A stretch of DNA of 14,287 nt from Endomicrobium sp. (GTDB lineage Bacteria > Elusimicrobiota > Endomicrobiia > Endomicrobiales > Endomicrobiaceae). The notes below the pieces were generated by a model. It was not told where the DNA came from. It did no database searches and saw only the letters and a list, made by a program, of their open reading frames with translations. Numbering within the stretch: position 1 is the stretch's first letter; every line of letters starts with the position of its first letter. The DNA is taken from assembly GCA_031278115.1 (NCBI GenBank), contig JAITKZ010000056.1:1-14287 (forward strand), read 5' to 3'. Positions 1 to 7,477 of the stretch are shown piece after piece. Made by a program: the position numbers and the translations under genes.

Positions 1-2
1 TT

Positions 3-1103
3 GAGTTCATCATTAACATTTGTTATTGACTCATATGCCTGTATAATATGTTTGTTACCTTTAGTTGATATTATAGTTTTTTCTCTAAAATCATGTTCGT
101 CCCAAACATCTCCAACAATCTCCTCTAATAAATCCTCTATTGAAGCAAGACCTATTGTGCACCCAAACTCGTCAACTACCACAACAATATGATACCGTCC
201 TGTTTTAAACTCTTTAAGAACTTTACTGATTTTTGCATTTTCAGGAACAAAATATGCTGGACGAATTAAATCTTCAATAATTATAATATCGGAATTCCGC
301 CAAGCGACAGCTAAATCTTTTGTATATATTATCCCTATGACATTGCTGATATCTTTGCTGTATACGGGAACTCTTGAATACTTTGTGTTAATAATCTTTT
401 TAATCATCTCATCTTTGGATAGATCTATGCCCACGGCAAAAATATCGGAAACAGGTACCATCACTTGAGAGACTTTCATATTTTTGAAATCCATTATATT
501 GCTTACAAGTTTCCTGGACTCCTCCGAAAGAGGGGAAGTGTTTTTATCTGACAACAAAAAATCTATTTCGTCGGCTTTGATATGCCTACTTTCCTTACGT
601 CTTAAAAATAGCTTCATTATTTTGTTTGAAATCGTTAATAAAAAATTAATTAGTATTCTAAAAAATGAGGCAAGTTTTATTATCGTAGGCAAAATAAAAA
701 TACCCCATTTTTCAGAGTTGTATCTTGCTATGGTCTTAGGGAAAATACTTCCTATTGTTAAAGCCAAAACTATTGATAGAATCGGAAAAGAAAAATGCAG
801 AATATTAATATTGATTTTGTAATACTCGGAAATATCCAAAGCGAGAGATGATAAAATAATACTCATTCCTACAACAGACAAATTCATTCCTATAATCATA
901 GTCGTTATAACTTCTTGAGAATGGTTTTCCCAAAAAGCCACTATCTTTGAATATTTTATTTCGTTTGCCTTTGCTCTTATCCAAAAGGTACCTGACAAAC
1001 TTGTAATAGCAGTTTCGGAACCACTGAAAAAACTAAGTAGTAGTAATAGAAAACAAAAAATGATGATTTTAAATACTATTAAAATATCATGATTCGTAAT
1101 CAT
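3..1103 (-). CDS. CNNM/CorC-type membrane protein with CBS pair, partial (3' end outside window)
   Basis: The reading frame is open from an ATG at 1103 to the left edge of the window (367 codons, no stop), so the C-terminus is missing. The first 20 or so residues form a hydrophobic helix followed by SFFSGSETAITSLS, the usual start of the CNNM (DUF21) transmembrane domain. Further hydrophobic segments follow to about residue 120, with the family-type 'FPKTIARYNSE' motif near the domain end. A CBS pair comes next (MVPVSDI, then RVPVYSKDISNVIGIIYTKD, then VVVDEFGCTIGLASIEDLLE). 'EEIVGDVWDEHD' leads into what should be a CorC_HlyC domain. Family members are linked to divalent cation (Mg/Co) export or homeostasis, but the transported ion cannot be read from sequence. 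The start overlaps the upstream paralogue's last 17 bp, implying translational coupling. No better start lies downstream before the first helix. Confidence 0.88.
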   Translation of the reverse strand, partial: MITNHDILIVFKIIIFCFLLLLLSFFSGSETAITSLSGTFWIRAKANEIKYSKIVAFWENHSQEVITTMIIGMNLSVVGMSIILSSLALDISEYYKININILHFSFPILSIVLALTIGSIFPKTIARYNSEKWGIFILPTIIKLASFFRILINFLLTISNKIMKLFLRRKESRHIKADEIDFLLSDKNTSPLSEESRKLVSNIMDFKNMKVSQVMVPVSDIFAVGIDLSKDEMIKKIINTKYSRVPVYSKDISNVIGIIYTKDLAVAWRNSDIIIIEDLIRPAYFVPENAKISKVLKEFKTGRYHIVVVVDEFGCTIGLASIEDLLEEIVGDVWDEHDFREKTIISTKGNKHIIQAYESITNVNDEL

Positions 1104-2097
1104 ACTCATCAAGAATTTCACCGACAACTTCTTCTAATATGTCTTCAAGCGTAACCATACCTATTATATTTTCGTTTTTATCCTTTACAAAAGCCATATG
1201 GGTTTTGCCACTCTGAAATTTTTTCAAAAGTTCGTTTATTTTTTGGTCTTCGCTTATGTAATATGGCTCTTTAACAAGTGACCGTATAAAATGTCCTTTA
1301 TTTTCCTGCCACAATGTCAAAATATCTTTTATATGGATATATCCGATAATATTATCTTTTGATTTAAGGTAAACGGGGATTCTACTTCTTGATATTTCAA
1401 CAGCCATATCCAAAAATTCTTCATCTTCCAAAGACAAATCTACGGAATCTATATTTTCAAATGGAACCATTATTTTTTTCACTAACAATTCACCAAAACT
1501 CAAAACTCTTTCTAGCATAATCCCAGTTTCTTTGTCTATTTCTCCGCTATATCCGCCCTCATAAATAAGAGCTTTAATTTCTTCTTCACTCAAAATATAA
1601 GAACTTCTACCACCAACCTCTGAAGTTTTCGGAGACAAAAATTCCGCAAATTTAATAATCGGATAAGTGAATGGTTTCAATATTTTTTCTATCTTGGAAA
1701 GTATAGGTATAGATATTACAGTAATTTTCTCAGAATTTTCTCTCGCATAAAATTTAGGTACAAGTTCCCCAAATATTAAGATAACTGAAGATGTTATAAG
1801 CCATGCGATAATATCAATAATATTTCTATTGATCCCAGAAAATAAAGTTGTCATAAAATATGCGGACACAAAACTTGTAAGAATGTCGGAAATAACATTT
1901 AACGTTAGGATAATTGTAAGAAGATAATAAGGCTGTTCAAGCCATGACAGCAACATCTTAGAAAGTTTAGGGGTTTTGCCAATAAGTTTTTTTATTCTGT
2001 ACTTAGATAAACTTGTAATACCTATCTCAGCCGCAGATACCCAAGCTGATGTAATTAAAAGGAAAACTAAAGCAACTAGACTTGCGAAAATAAACAT
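1087..2097 (-). CDS. CNNM/CorC-type membrane protein with CBS pair, no CorC_HlyC domain
   Basis: This 336-residue integral membrane protein is a paralogue of the next gene downstream. Residues 1-120 form the CNNM transmembrane domain: an N-terminal helix, 'SAAEIGITSLSKYR' near 21-34, further helices near 58-85 and 93-112, then the conserved 'ELVPKFYARENSE' at 111-123. Residues ~205-325 are a CBS pair (MVPFENI, RIPVYLKSKDNIIGYIHIKD, GMVTLEDILEEVVGE). The protein ends about ten residues after the second CBS motif (EILDEYDYES), so it lacks the C-terminal CorC_HlyC domain. It therefore looks like a short family form with an intact frame. A cation-homeostasis role is inferred from the family only. 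The gene overlaps ybeY by 22 bp upstream and its paralogue by 17 bp downstream, so all three are probably one transcript. In many bacteria a CorC-like gene sits near ybeY, which supports the assignment. Confidence 0.9.
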   Translation of the reverse strand: MFIFASLVALVFLLITSAWVSAAEIGITSLSKYRIKKLIGKTPKLSKMLLSWLEQPYYLLTIILTLNVISDILTSFVSAYFMTTLFSGINRNIIDIIAWLITSSVILIFGELVPKFYARENSEKITVISIPILSKIEKILKPFTYPIIKFAEFLSPKTSEVGGRSSYILSEEEIKALIYEGGYSGEIDKETGIMLERVLSFGELLVKKIMVPFENIDSVDLSLEDEEFLDMAVEISRSRIPVYLKSKDNIIGYIHIKDILTLWQENKGHFIRSLVKEPYYISEDQKINELLKKFQSGKTHMAFVKDKNENIIGMVTLEDILEEVVGEILDEYDYES

Positions 2098-2510
2098 TGA
2101 AATATTTTATCCTGTTTGGCAAACATTTTGGATTTATTTTCAACATCATAATCAGTATACCCGCAAAGATGAAGTATCCCGTGTATAACAAGATATGCCA
2201 ATTCTTGCTGCCAAGAGTTGCCGTATCTTTTCGCCTGTTTTTGAGTACAATTTTTTGATATATAAATATCTCCTGCAAAAATTTCAGGAATAATTAAAAA
2301 AGATATAATGTCTGTTATACGTCTTACTTTTCTGTATTTTATATTCAGTTTTTTTATCTCTTCATTACTTAACATTATAAAATTTATTTGATACTTTCTC
2401 TTTTTTTCAGACTTTAAGGCAAGATTTGCGGCTTCTTTTAAAATATTGACATGTTCTTTAGGAAAGTCAACAAAGTTTATAAAATTTTTATTTGTATTCA
2501 ATTCTTGCAT
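2076..2510 (-). CDS. ybeY: Endoribonuclease YbeY (rRNA maturation factor)
   Basis: YbeY is a small metal-dependent cytoplasmic protein for 16S rRNA 3'-end processing and ribosome quality control. At 144 residues the length fits the family (about 140-170). Recognisable landmarks in order are 'ITDIISF' at 65-71 (family TDVLSF), 'GDIYIS' at 80-85 (family GDIxIS), and the metal-site segment 'HGILHLCGYTDYD' from His110. In the usual HxxxHxxGxDH signature three histidines bind zinc. Here His110 and His114 are present, but the third position (120) is Asp. I recall similar Asp variants in Bacteroidetes YbeY, so this need not mean loss of function. The start overlaps the upstream HD phosphodiesterase gene by 23 bp. 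This PgpH-YbeY order is common in bacteria and supports both calls. No strong Shine-Dalgarno precedes the ATG; coupling to upstream translation is likely. Confidence 0.93.
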   Translation of the reverse strand: MQELNTNKNFINFVDFPKEHVNILKEAANLALKSEKKRKYQINFIMLSNEEIKKLNIKYRKVRRITDIISFLIIPEIFAGDIYISKNCTQKQAKRYGNSWQQELAYLVIHGILHLCGYTDYDVENKSKMFAKQDKIFQCLFSQV

Positions 2511-3945
2511 GATATATACCCATAATAGTTGAAATAATACTGTCTCTCATTAACTCTAAATCTTTTAATGTTATTGGACACACTGAAAACTGACCGTCTA
2601 TAAACTTATTATTGATTATTTTTTCAACCATGTCTTTTATTCTCGCTGTAGTAGGCTCTTCTATACTGCGACACGCAGCCTCGCAAGAATCTGCTAACAT
2701 TATTACTGCACCGATTTTTGTGCTCGGTTTTGGTCCTGGATATCTGAAATGTTCCATATCCATATGGAATCCGGATTCCAAAGCTCTATGATAAAAAGCA
2801 TGCATAACTGTTGTGCCATGATGCTGTTTTATAATATTGATTATTTCATTATCAACATTATGCTTCTTCGCGAGAACAACACCTTCTTTAACATGCGAAA
2901 TTAAAATAAGCCGTGACATTTCAGGGTTTAAATTATCGTGAGGATTATAGCCTGATGTTTGATTTTCTATAAAATATGCAGGATTTTTAAGTTTGCCTAT
3001 ATCGTGGTAATATGACACTACTCGCGCCAAAAGGGAATTTTCTCCAACAATGTTTGCCGCCTGCTCTGCGATATCTGCAGTCATAATTGAGTGATGATAA
3101 GTGCCGGGAGCTTCAAGCATAAGACGTTTAAGTAGAGAATTATTAAAATCCGAAAGTTCAATCAATTTTATATTTGTGGTTCTTGAAAAAATCTTTTCAA
3201 ACAAAGGCATTAAAACTAACAAAATTATCACCGAAAAGATTCCGTTTAAAACTCCATAAAAAAGATTGTATTCCAATTGAAAACTGCTATAGACACCTAT
3301 AAGATAAAACATCGTAAGCAAAGTGGAGTTAGCAATAATAGTTTTGGCGCCGACATTTATAAAATCAGATCTTCTGCGTATTGTATGCACATTTGCAATA
3401 ACAAATATCGCACTGCCGAGCATTGTAAGAAAAATGTCAAAGCGTACGTCGTTTAAAAATGCCACGTACAAACTTAGACATATAGCATACACTCCACCTA
3501 ATCTTGACGATAGTAGCATTGCCGCCATAATTGAAAACGCAGAAACTGGAGAAGCAAAAGGCGACAAATATTCTTTTGAAATCTGAAAAGTTAAAATAGC
3601 AGTTATAAAGAGCAAACACATTAAAACAACAGCGTCATTATCTTCCAAAATGGCTCTTTCTTTGTTTTGAATTTGAGACGCAAAGAAAATAACAACTGCA
3701 ACCACAAATATTAAAGCTGCAAACATTATTTTTGAGTCTATGCCCACGCCCATTACAAGCATGCCATAAACCACTATTATCGTAAATAGAAAGGAAATAA
3801 AAACCGGGATTTTTATTTCCTTTTGAAATAAATTTTTTGATTCCCTTATAACGGGACCTTTTGATTCAACAGGCTTGAGATCTTTGGCAAGTTTCAAGAG
3901 AAAACCTCTTGTCCAAGACCTTATTTTGTTAAATAAATTATTCAT
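2488..3945 (-). CDS. PgpH-like membrane HD-domain phosphohydrolase (probable c-di-AMP phosphodiesterase), short form
   Basis: This 485-residue protein has a cytosolic N-terminal stretch (about 1-45) and then some seven or eight hydrophobic segments between residues 46 and 250. The C-terminal HD domain (about 265-480) carries the expected ligands: His285 (TYHHSI), His314-Asp315 (YYHDIGK), His351, His375-His376 (KQHHG) and Asp419 (LADS). The arrangement matches the PgpH/YqfF family, whose characterised members hydrolyse cyclic di-AMP to pApA. Those proteins are around 700 residues and have an extracellular domain before the transmembrane block. That domain is absent here, so the substrate is inferred rather than shown. 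A Shine-Dalgarno-like AGAGGGAT lies just upstream of the ATG. The gene starts 29 bp after aspS and overlaps ybeY by 23 bp. All metal ligands are present, so it should be active. Confidence 0.87.
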   Translation of the reverse strand: MNNLFNKIRSWTRGFLLKLAKDLKPVESKGPVIRESKNLFQKEIKIPVFISFLFTIIVVYGMLVMGVGIDSKIMFAALIFVVAVVIFFASQIQNKERAILEDNDAVVLMCLLFITAILTFQISKEYLSPFASPVSAFSIMAAMLLSSRLGGVYAICLSLYVAFLNDVRFDIFLTMLGSAIFVIANVHTIRRRSDFINVGAKTIIANSTLLTMFYLIGVYSSFQLEYNLFYGVLNGIFSVIILLVLMPLFEKIFSRTTNIKLIELSDFNNSLLKRLMLEAPGTYHHSIMTADIAEQAANIVGENSLLARVVSYYHDIGKLKNPAYFIENQTSGYNPHDNLNPEMSRLILISHVKEGVVLAKKHNVDNEIINIIKQHHGTTVMHAFYHRALESGFHMDMEHFRYPGPKPSTKIGAVIMLADSCEAACRSIEEPTTARIKDMVEKIINNKFIDGQFSVCPITLKDLELMRDSIISTIMGIYHARIEYK

Positions 3946-3974
3946 CTATCCCTCTGGGTCGTTGGCAAACAAGT

Positions 3975-5741
3975 CTAAACCTTTGCTTGCTTAACAACAA
4001 TCCGTACACCCAATTCTTTAAGCTGTTTTTCACTTACCGGAGTGGGAGCATTAGAAAGAGGATCCGACGCTTTTTGCGTTTTAGGAAATGCTATCACTTC
4101 TCTTATGGAGTCTTCCCCTGCCATTAATGCGCACATTCTGTCAAAACCCAAAGCTAAACCACCATGAGGAGGAGCGGCGTAAGTCAATGCATCAAGCAAA
4201 AAGCCAAACTTTTCTTTTGCAGATTCATCTGAAATATTTAGAATATCAAAAATCTTCTTTTGAACATCTCTTCTATGTATTCTTATAGAACCTCCGCCAA
4301 GCTCAACACCGTTCAAAATAACATCGTAAGCTTTCGCTTTTGCAGTTCCAGCATTTTCTTTATTCAATGAAACTACATCTTGAGGTGAAGTAAATGGGTG
4401 GTGCAATGCCTGCCATCTCTGTTCTTCTTTATCCCATTCCATAAGAGGAAAATCCACAATCCACAAAAAATTAAACTTGGACTTGTCTATAAGTCTAAGA
4501 TCTTTGCCCATTTTAAGCCTTAGTGCTCCAATCCCCTGAGCAACAATTTTCTCTTCATCTGCAAGAAAAACAATTAAATCACCCGATTTGGCTCCAAGTT
4601 TAGATATAATTATTTTTATCTCTTCATCTTTAAAATATTTAACTATATTGGACTCAGCACCAGATTCCGTAATTTTCATCCATGCTAAACCCTTAGCCCC
4701 ATATTCGCCGACAAAATTTGTAAGTCCGTCAATCTCCGAACGGGAAAAAGACGCAGCTTTAGGAATACATAATCCTCTCACTATACCGCCCTTAGATATA
4801 ACAGATGAAAACACACTAAACCCACACTCTTTAAGTTCAGTTGAAAAATCTCTTATTTCCATTTCAAATCTTGTATCGGGTTTATCGGAACCATAACGAA
4901 GTACAGCATCTGCATAAGGCATTCTTTCAAAAGGTATTTTTATTTCAATATTTAATACATTTTTGAACACTCTTGAAAGCATTCTTTCAATAACGTCCAT
5001 TACGTCGTTCTCTTCAACAAAAGACATCTCAAGGTCTATTTGGGTAAATTCAAGCTGCCTGTCAGCACGCAAGTCTTCATCTCTAAAACATCTTGCTATC
5101 TGATAATATTTATCAAAGCCTGAAACCATCAAAATCTGTTTAAAAAGCTGAGGAGATTGCGGCAATGCAAAGAAACTTCCGTGGTGCAACCTTGAAGGTA
5201 CTAGAAAATCTCTTGCACCTTCAGGCGTGGATTTAGTTAAGAAAGGCGTTTCTATTTCTAAAAAGCCATCATCATTTAAAAAATTCCGCACTTCATTTGA
5301 AACTTTATGACGCATTATAAAGTTTTTCTGAAAATTAGGACGGCGTAAGTCTAAATATCTGTACTTCAACCTCAATTCCTCCGAAGTTTCCCTATAATCC
5401 GATATTTCAAAAGGAAGTCCAGGACATGTATTTAAAATCTCAATTTTAGACACTACAAGTTCAATGGAACCTGTAGACATATTAGGGTTTAACGTTCCTC
5501 CTGGTCTTTTTCTTACTACCCCTTTAACAGATATTACATATTCGCTTCTTAACCCTTCAGCTATTTTAAATACTTCCTTATTTTCAGGTTGGAAGACAAT
5601 TTGCAACAACCCTTCTCTGTCTCGTAAATCAATAAAAATCACTCCGCCGTGATCTCTGCGAGAATGTACCCAACCACAAACGATAATATCTTTGCCAATA
5701 CTGTCTTCTCTAACATCTCCGCAATAACTACTTCTCTTCAT
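3975..5741 (-). CDS. aspS: Aspartyl-tRNA synthetase, probably non-discriminating (Asp/Asn)
   Basis: AspRS charges tRNA-Asp with aspartate in the cytoplasm. The 588-residue length is normal for the bacterial type, which has an inserted GAD domain. The order is an N-terminal OB-fold anticodon-binding domain (about 1-105), class II catalytic core segments from about 140, motif 2 'FRDED' at 219-223 with 'FTQIDLEMSF' after it, the GAD insertion (about 280-410), 'GGGSIRIH', and motif 3 'GLALGFDR' at 528-535. In the OB-fold, 'RRDHGG' places His at residue 31. That matches the Pseudomonas-type non-discriminating enzymes, whereas E. coli-type discriminating enzymes have Leu. This suggests it also makes Asp-tRNA-Asn for a GatCAB amidotransferase; that is inference. 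AGAGG lies about 8 nt before the ATG. The Nudix gene lies 99 bp upstream and the HD gene begins 29 bp downstream. Confidence 0.97.
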   Translation of the reverse strand: MKRSSYCGDVREDSIGKDIIVCGWVHSRRDHGGVIFIDLRDREGLLQIVFQPENKEVFKIAEGLRSEYVISVKGVVRKRPGGTLNPNMSTGSIELVVSKIEILNTCPGLPFEISDYRETSEELRLKYRYLDLRRPNFQKNFIMRHKVSNEVRNFLNDDGFLEIETPFLTKSTPEGARDFLVPSRLHHGSFFALPQSPQLFKQILMVSGFDKYYQIARCFRDEDLRADRQLEFTQIDLEMSFVEENDVMDVIERMLSRVFKNVLNIEIKIPFERMPYADAVLRYGSDKPDTRFEMEIRDFSTELKECGFSVFSSVISKGGIVRGLCIPKAASFSRSEIDGLTNFVGEYGAKGLAWMKITESGAESNIVKYFKDEEIKIIISKLGAKSGDLIVFLADEEKIVAQGIGALRLKMGKDLRLIDKSKFNFLWIVDFPLMEWDKEEQRWQALHHPFTSPQDVVSLNKENAGTAKAKAYDVILNGVELGGGSIRIHRRDVQKKIFDILNISDESAKEKFGFLLDALTYAAPPHGGLALGFDRMCALMAGEDSIREVIAFPKTQKASDPLSNAPTPVSEKQLKELGVRIVVKQAKV

Positions 5742-5805
5742 AGTAAAAGCCTCTTTTAAAACATCTTAACCTAACAGTGCACTTATGGAACAACTTTAAT
5801 ACAAA

Positions 5806-5811
5806 ATTATA
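5806..5811 (-). promoter_or_regulatory. Possible -10 element for aspS
   Basis: The minus strand reads TATAAT, a perfect sigma70 -10 hexamer, about 65 nt upstream of the aspS ATG in the Nudix-aspS gap. The corresponding -35 region (around CTAAAA) is a poor match, and such hexamers are frequent in AT-rich DNA, so this is only a candidate. Confidence 0.3.
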
Positions 5812-5840
5812 GAACTATATCTACCACTTTTTAGAGGAAA

Positions 5841-6380
5841 TTATTTTGATAAACTAGCAAAATACAGCAATGATATAATGGTTTTTGAATCTTTTATATG
5901 TCCACTTTTTACCATATCTAAAGCAGTTTTAAAGTCTACTATTTCTTTGTCAACAAACTCATCTTCATCAGGGCTAAGGCTGCCTTCTTCAAGATCAAAA
6001 GCCGAGAAAATATGTAATAGCTCGTTTGAAAGTGCTAAAGTAGGGTAGAAAGACAATAAAAGTTCAAACTTTTTGGCTATGTATCCTGTTTCTTCTTGCA
6101 ATTCTCTTGTTATACATTCAAGAGGAGTTTCTCCGACATCAATTTTACCTGCCGGAATCTCATAAGTTACTTTACCTATAGCATATCTATATTGTTTAAC
6201 TAAAACTATATTTTCTTTATCAATAAAGGGAAGAACTGCTGCTGCTCCATGGTGATTTATATATTCCCTTGTGGCAGAGTTGCCGTTTGGAAGTTGTACT
6301 TCATCGCAAAAAAGCTCTGTAAATTTTCCTTTGTATATCAATTTCTTATTCAAAGTCTTTTCAATAAAATCTTTACTCAT
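5841..6380 (-). CDS. Nudix hydrolase, ADP-ribose pyrophosphatase-like
   Basis: This 179-residue cytoplasmic hydrolase has a perfect Nudix box. Gly78, Glu84, Arg92-Glu93, Glu96-Glu97 and Gly99 satisfy GX5EX7REXXEEXG, the Mg-binding catalytic loop. The region before it ('REYINHHGAAAVLPF' at 38-52, 'VKQYRYAIGKVTYEIPAG' at 61-78) is typical of the NudF/YqkG group that cleaves ADP-ribose to AMP and ribose-5-phosphate. The length is slightly below the E. coli enzyme. Substrate preference within Nudix proteins cannot be fixed from sequence alone. The ATG at 6380 is preceded by only a weak AGGG at short spacing and by a very AT-rich 69-bp leader in which TATAAA and TAAAAT could act as -10 elements. 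No well-spaced -35 was found. aspS follows after 99 bp, so the two could be transcribed together or separately. Confidence 0.9.
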   Translation of the reverse strand: MSKDFIEKTLNKKLIYKGKFTELFCDEVQLPNGNSATREYINHHGAAAVLPFIDKENIVLVKQYRYAIGKVTYEIPAGKIDVGETPLECITRELQEETGYIAKKFELLLSFYPTLALSNELLHIFSAFDLEEGSLSPDEDEFVDKEIVDFKTALDMVKSGHIKDSKTIISLLYFASLSK

Positions 6381-6449
6381 AGCCCTATTTTATCATTTTT
6401 TATACCAAAACAAAAAATAATTACGTGGTGCAGGAGTATAGGATAATAA

Positions 6450-6712
6450 TTAGTTTATATTCTCAATCCTCGGTCTTGGAGCAGCTGGAACGAGAGTCTT
6501 TTTTGAACGATTTGGAATGCTTGTTGAGAAGTAAATATAATAATCATTATATTCTTGATATTCTTGAAAATAATCATACTCATTAAAATATTTAATATCT
6601 GCAATATCTTCTACAGTATCAGTACTTCTGATTATATCTTGATCTTTTGCCATTGCTGGAAACAAAAATACAAATATAAAAAACAAGAAATATAGAGTCT
6701 CAAATTATTCAT
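6450..6712 (-). pseudogene. Small putative secreted protein, signal peptide frameshifted
   Basis: I do not recognise the family. The open frame gives a 78-residue product only if a TTG at 6686 is used, and that start falls inside the hydrophobic core of a signal peptide (…FIFVFLFPAMA-KDQD). An ATG at 6710-6712 reads MNNLRLYISCF in another frame and then reaches a T6 run at 6678-6683. If that run had seven T's, the two frames would join into a textbook signal peptide: a short basic n-region, a hydrophobic core and an AMA cleavage site, giving about 87 residues. The mature part is Asp/Glu/Tyr-rich in its first half (DYFQEYQEYNDYYIY) and ends in a short basic, Pro-containing tail (PNRSKKTLVPAAPRPR), with no cysteine. 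Either the gene is broken, the base is a sequencing error, or slippage on the T run restores it. It lies 35 bp after the pckG remnant and could share its transcript. Confidence 0.6.
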
Positions 6713-6747
6713 AACAATATCTATTTTAATCACTTTGTTGTAAATTT

Positions 6748-7350
6748 TTACATTCCTAGTTTTTCTTTAAGTTCTTTTAGACAGTCCCTTAAATCTTTAG
6801 GAATTTTATCACCAAATTTGTTATAAAATTCCTCTATCATTACAATCTCCTTCTTCCAGTCTTCTTTATCTACACTAAGAAGTTTGTCAATAATTTCTTT
6901 TTTATGCTCAAACCGTTTAAATCCATTGCGCCTTCTTGAGGAAATAACCCTACCTCAGACTCTCTTGCGCCGGTTTTTCCTTCAATTCTATCTATCATCC
7001 ATTTTATAACTCTGGAATTTTCTCTATACCCAGGCCACATAAACTTACCAACGTCATCTTTTCTGAACCAGTTAACCATAAATATTTTAGGAAGTTTTTT
7101 TGCTTTCTTGCCAATATTTAACCAATGTTGAAAATAATCGCCCATATTATATCCACAAAAAGGAAGCATAGCCATAGGATCTCTCCTGACTGTTCCAACT
7201 TGACCGCTTGCAGCAGTGGTAGTTTCAGAACCTATTATTGATGCAGTAAACACCCCACTATTCCAATTGAGACCCGTCCATAATATAAACTTCGTCAGGA
7301 CAAAAAAGCTCCTGCATTTCTTTTACGAATATATCCATTGGCGACGGCAT
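6748..7350 (-). pseudogene. pckG: PEP carboxykinase (GTP) remnant: internal deletion plus frameshift
   Basis: GTP-dependent PEPCK interconverts oxaloacetate and PEP and is about 600 residues long. Here only the two ends remain. The start has a good ribosome site (AAGGAG) and an ATG at 7350, giving MPSPMDIFVKEMQELF…YIMDGS, which matches the protein's N-terminus. The frame closes at TAG (7258-7260). Overlapping this in another frame, from about 7268, the gene resumes at the family's NWNSGVF region and continues with 'GSETTTAASGQVG', 'RRDPMAMLPFCGYNMGDY', 'PKIFMVNWFRKDD' and 'GKFMWPGY', all diagnostic C-terminal segments. Roughly 380 residues holding the oxaloacetate/PEP, metal and nucleotide sites up to that point are missing. 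Near the end an A6 run (6898-6903 on the plus strand as T6) lacks one base; restoring it continues the frame as EIIDKLLSVDKEDW… to TAA at 6748. The gene cannot make active enzyme. Confidence 0.93.
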
Positions 7351-7477
7351 TTTATCGCTCCTTATTGAAACTTAGGATCTTATTTTGCGCAGACAACATG
7401 TTAACAAGAGACACCGCAAGACAAAATTTATCCATCTTGGCGATATTTCATCTTAAATTGCTAGAATCTAAAAGAGA

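Noticed and set aside
484..822. 112-codon plus-strand open frame
   Set aside because: It lies antisense inside the CNNM/CorC gene, whose minus-strand frame is intact with clear CBS motifs. The plus-strand protein has no recognisable features.
2027..2278. 83-codon minus-strand frame ending CFSFPFNYISLGICG
   Set aside because: It is another frame of ybeY and the CNNM gene, both of which are well supported.
6684..6686. TTG as the true start of the small secreted protein
   Set aside because: It would remove the basic n-region and begin within the hydrophobic core. Restoring one T in the T6 run gives a far better signal peptide from the ATG at 6712.
7351..7477. Terminator or promoter between ndk and the pckG remnant
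   Set aside because: I saw a short palindrome (AACATGTT) and some promoter-like hexamers, but no stem followed by a T run and no well-spaced -35/-10 pair.
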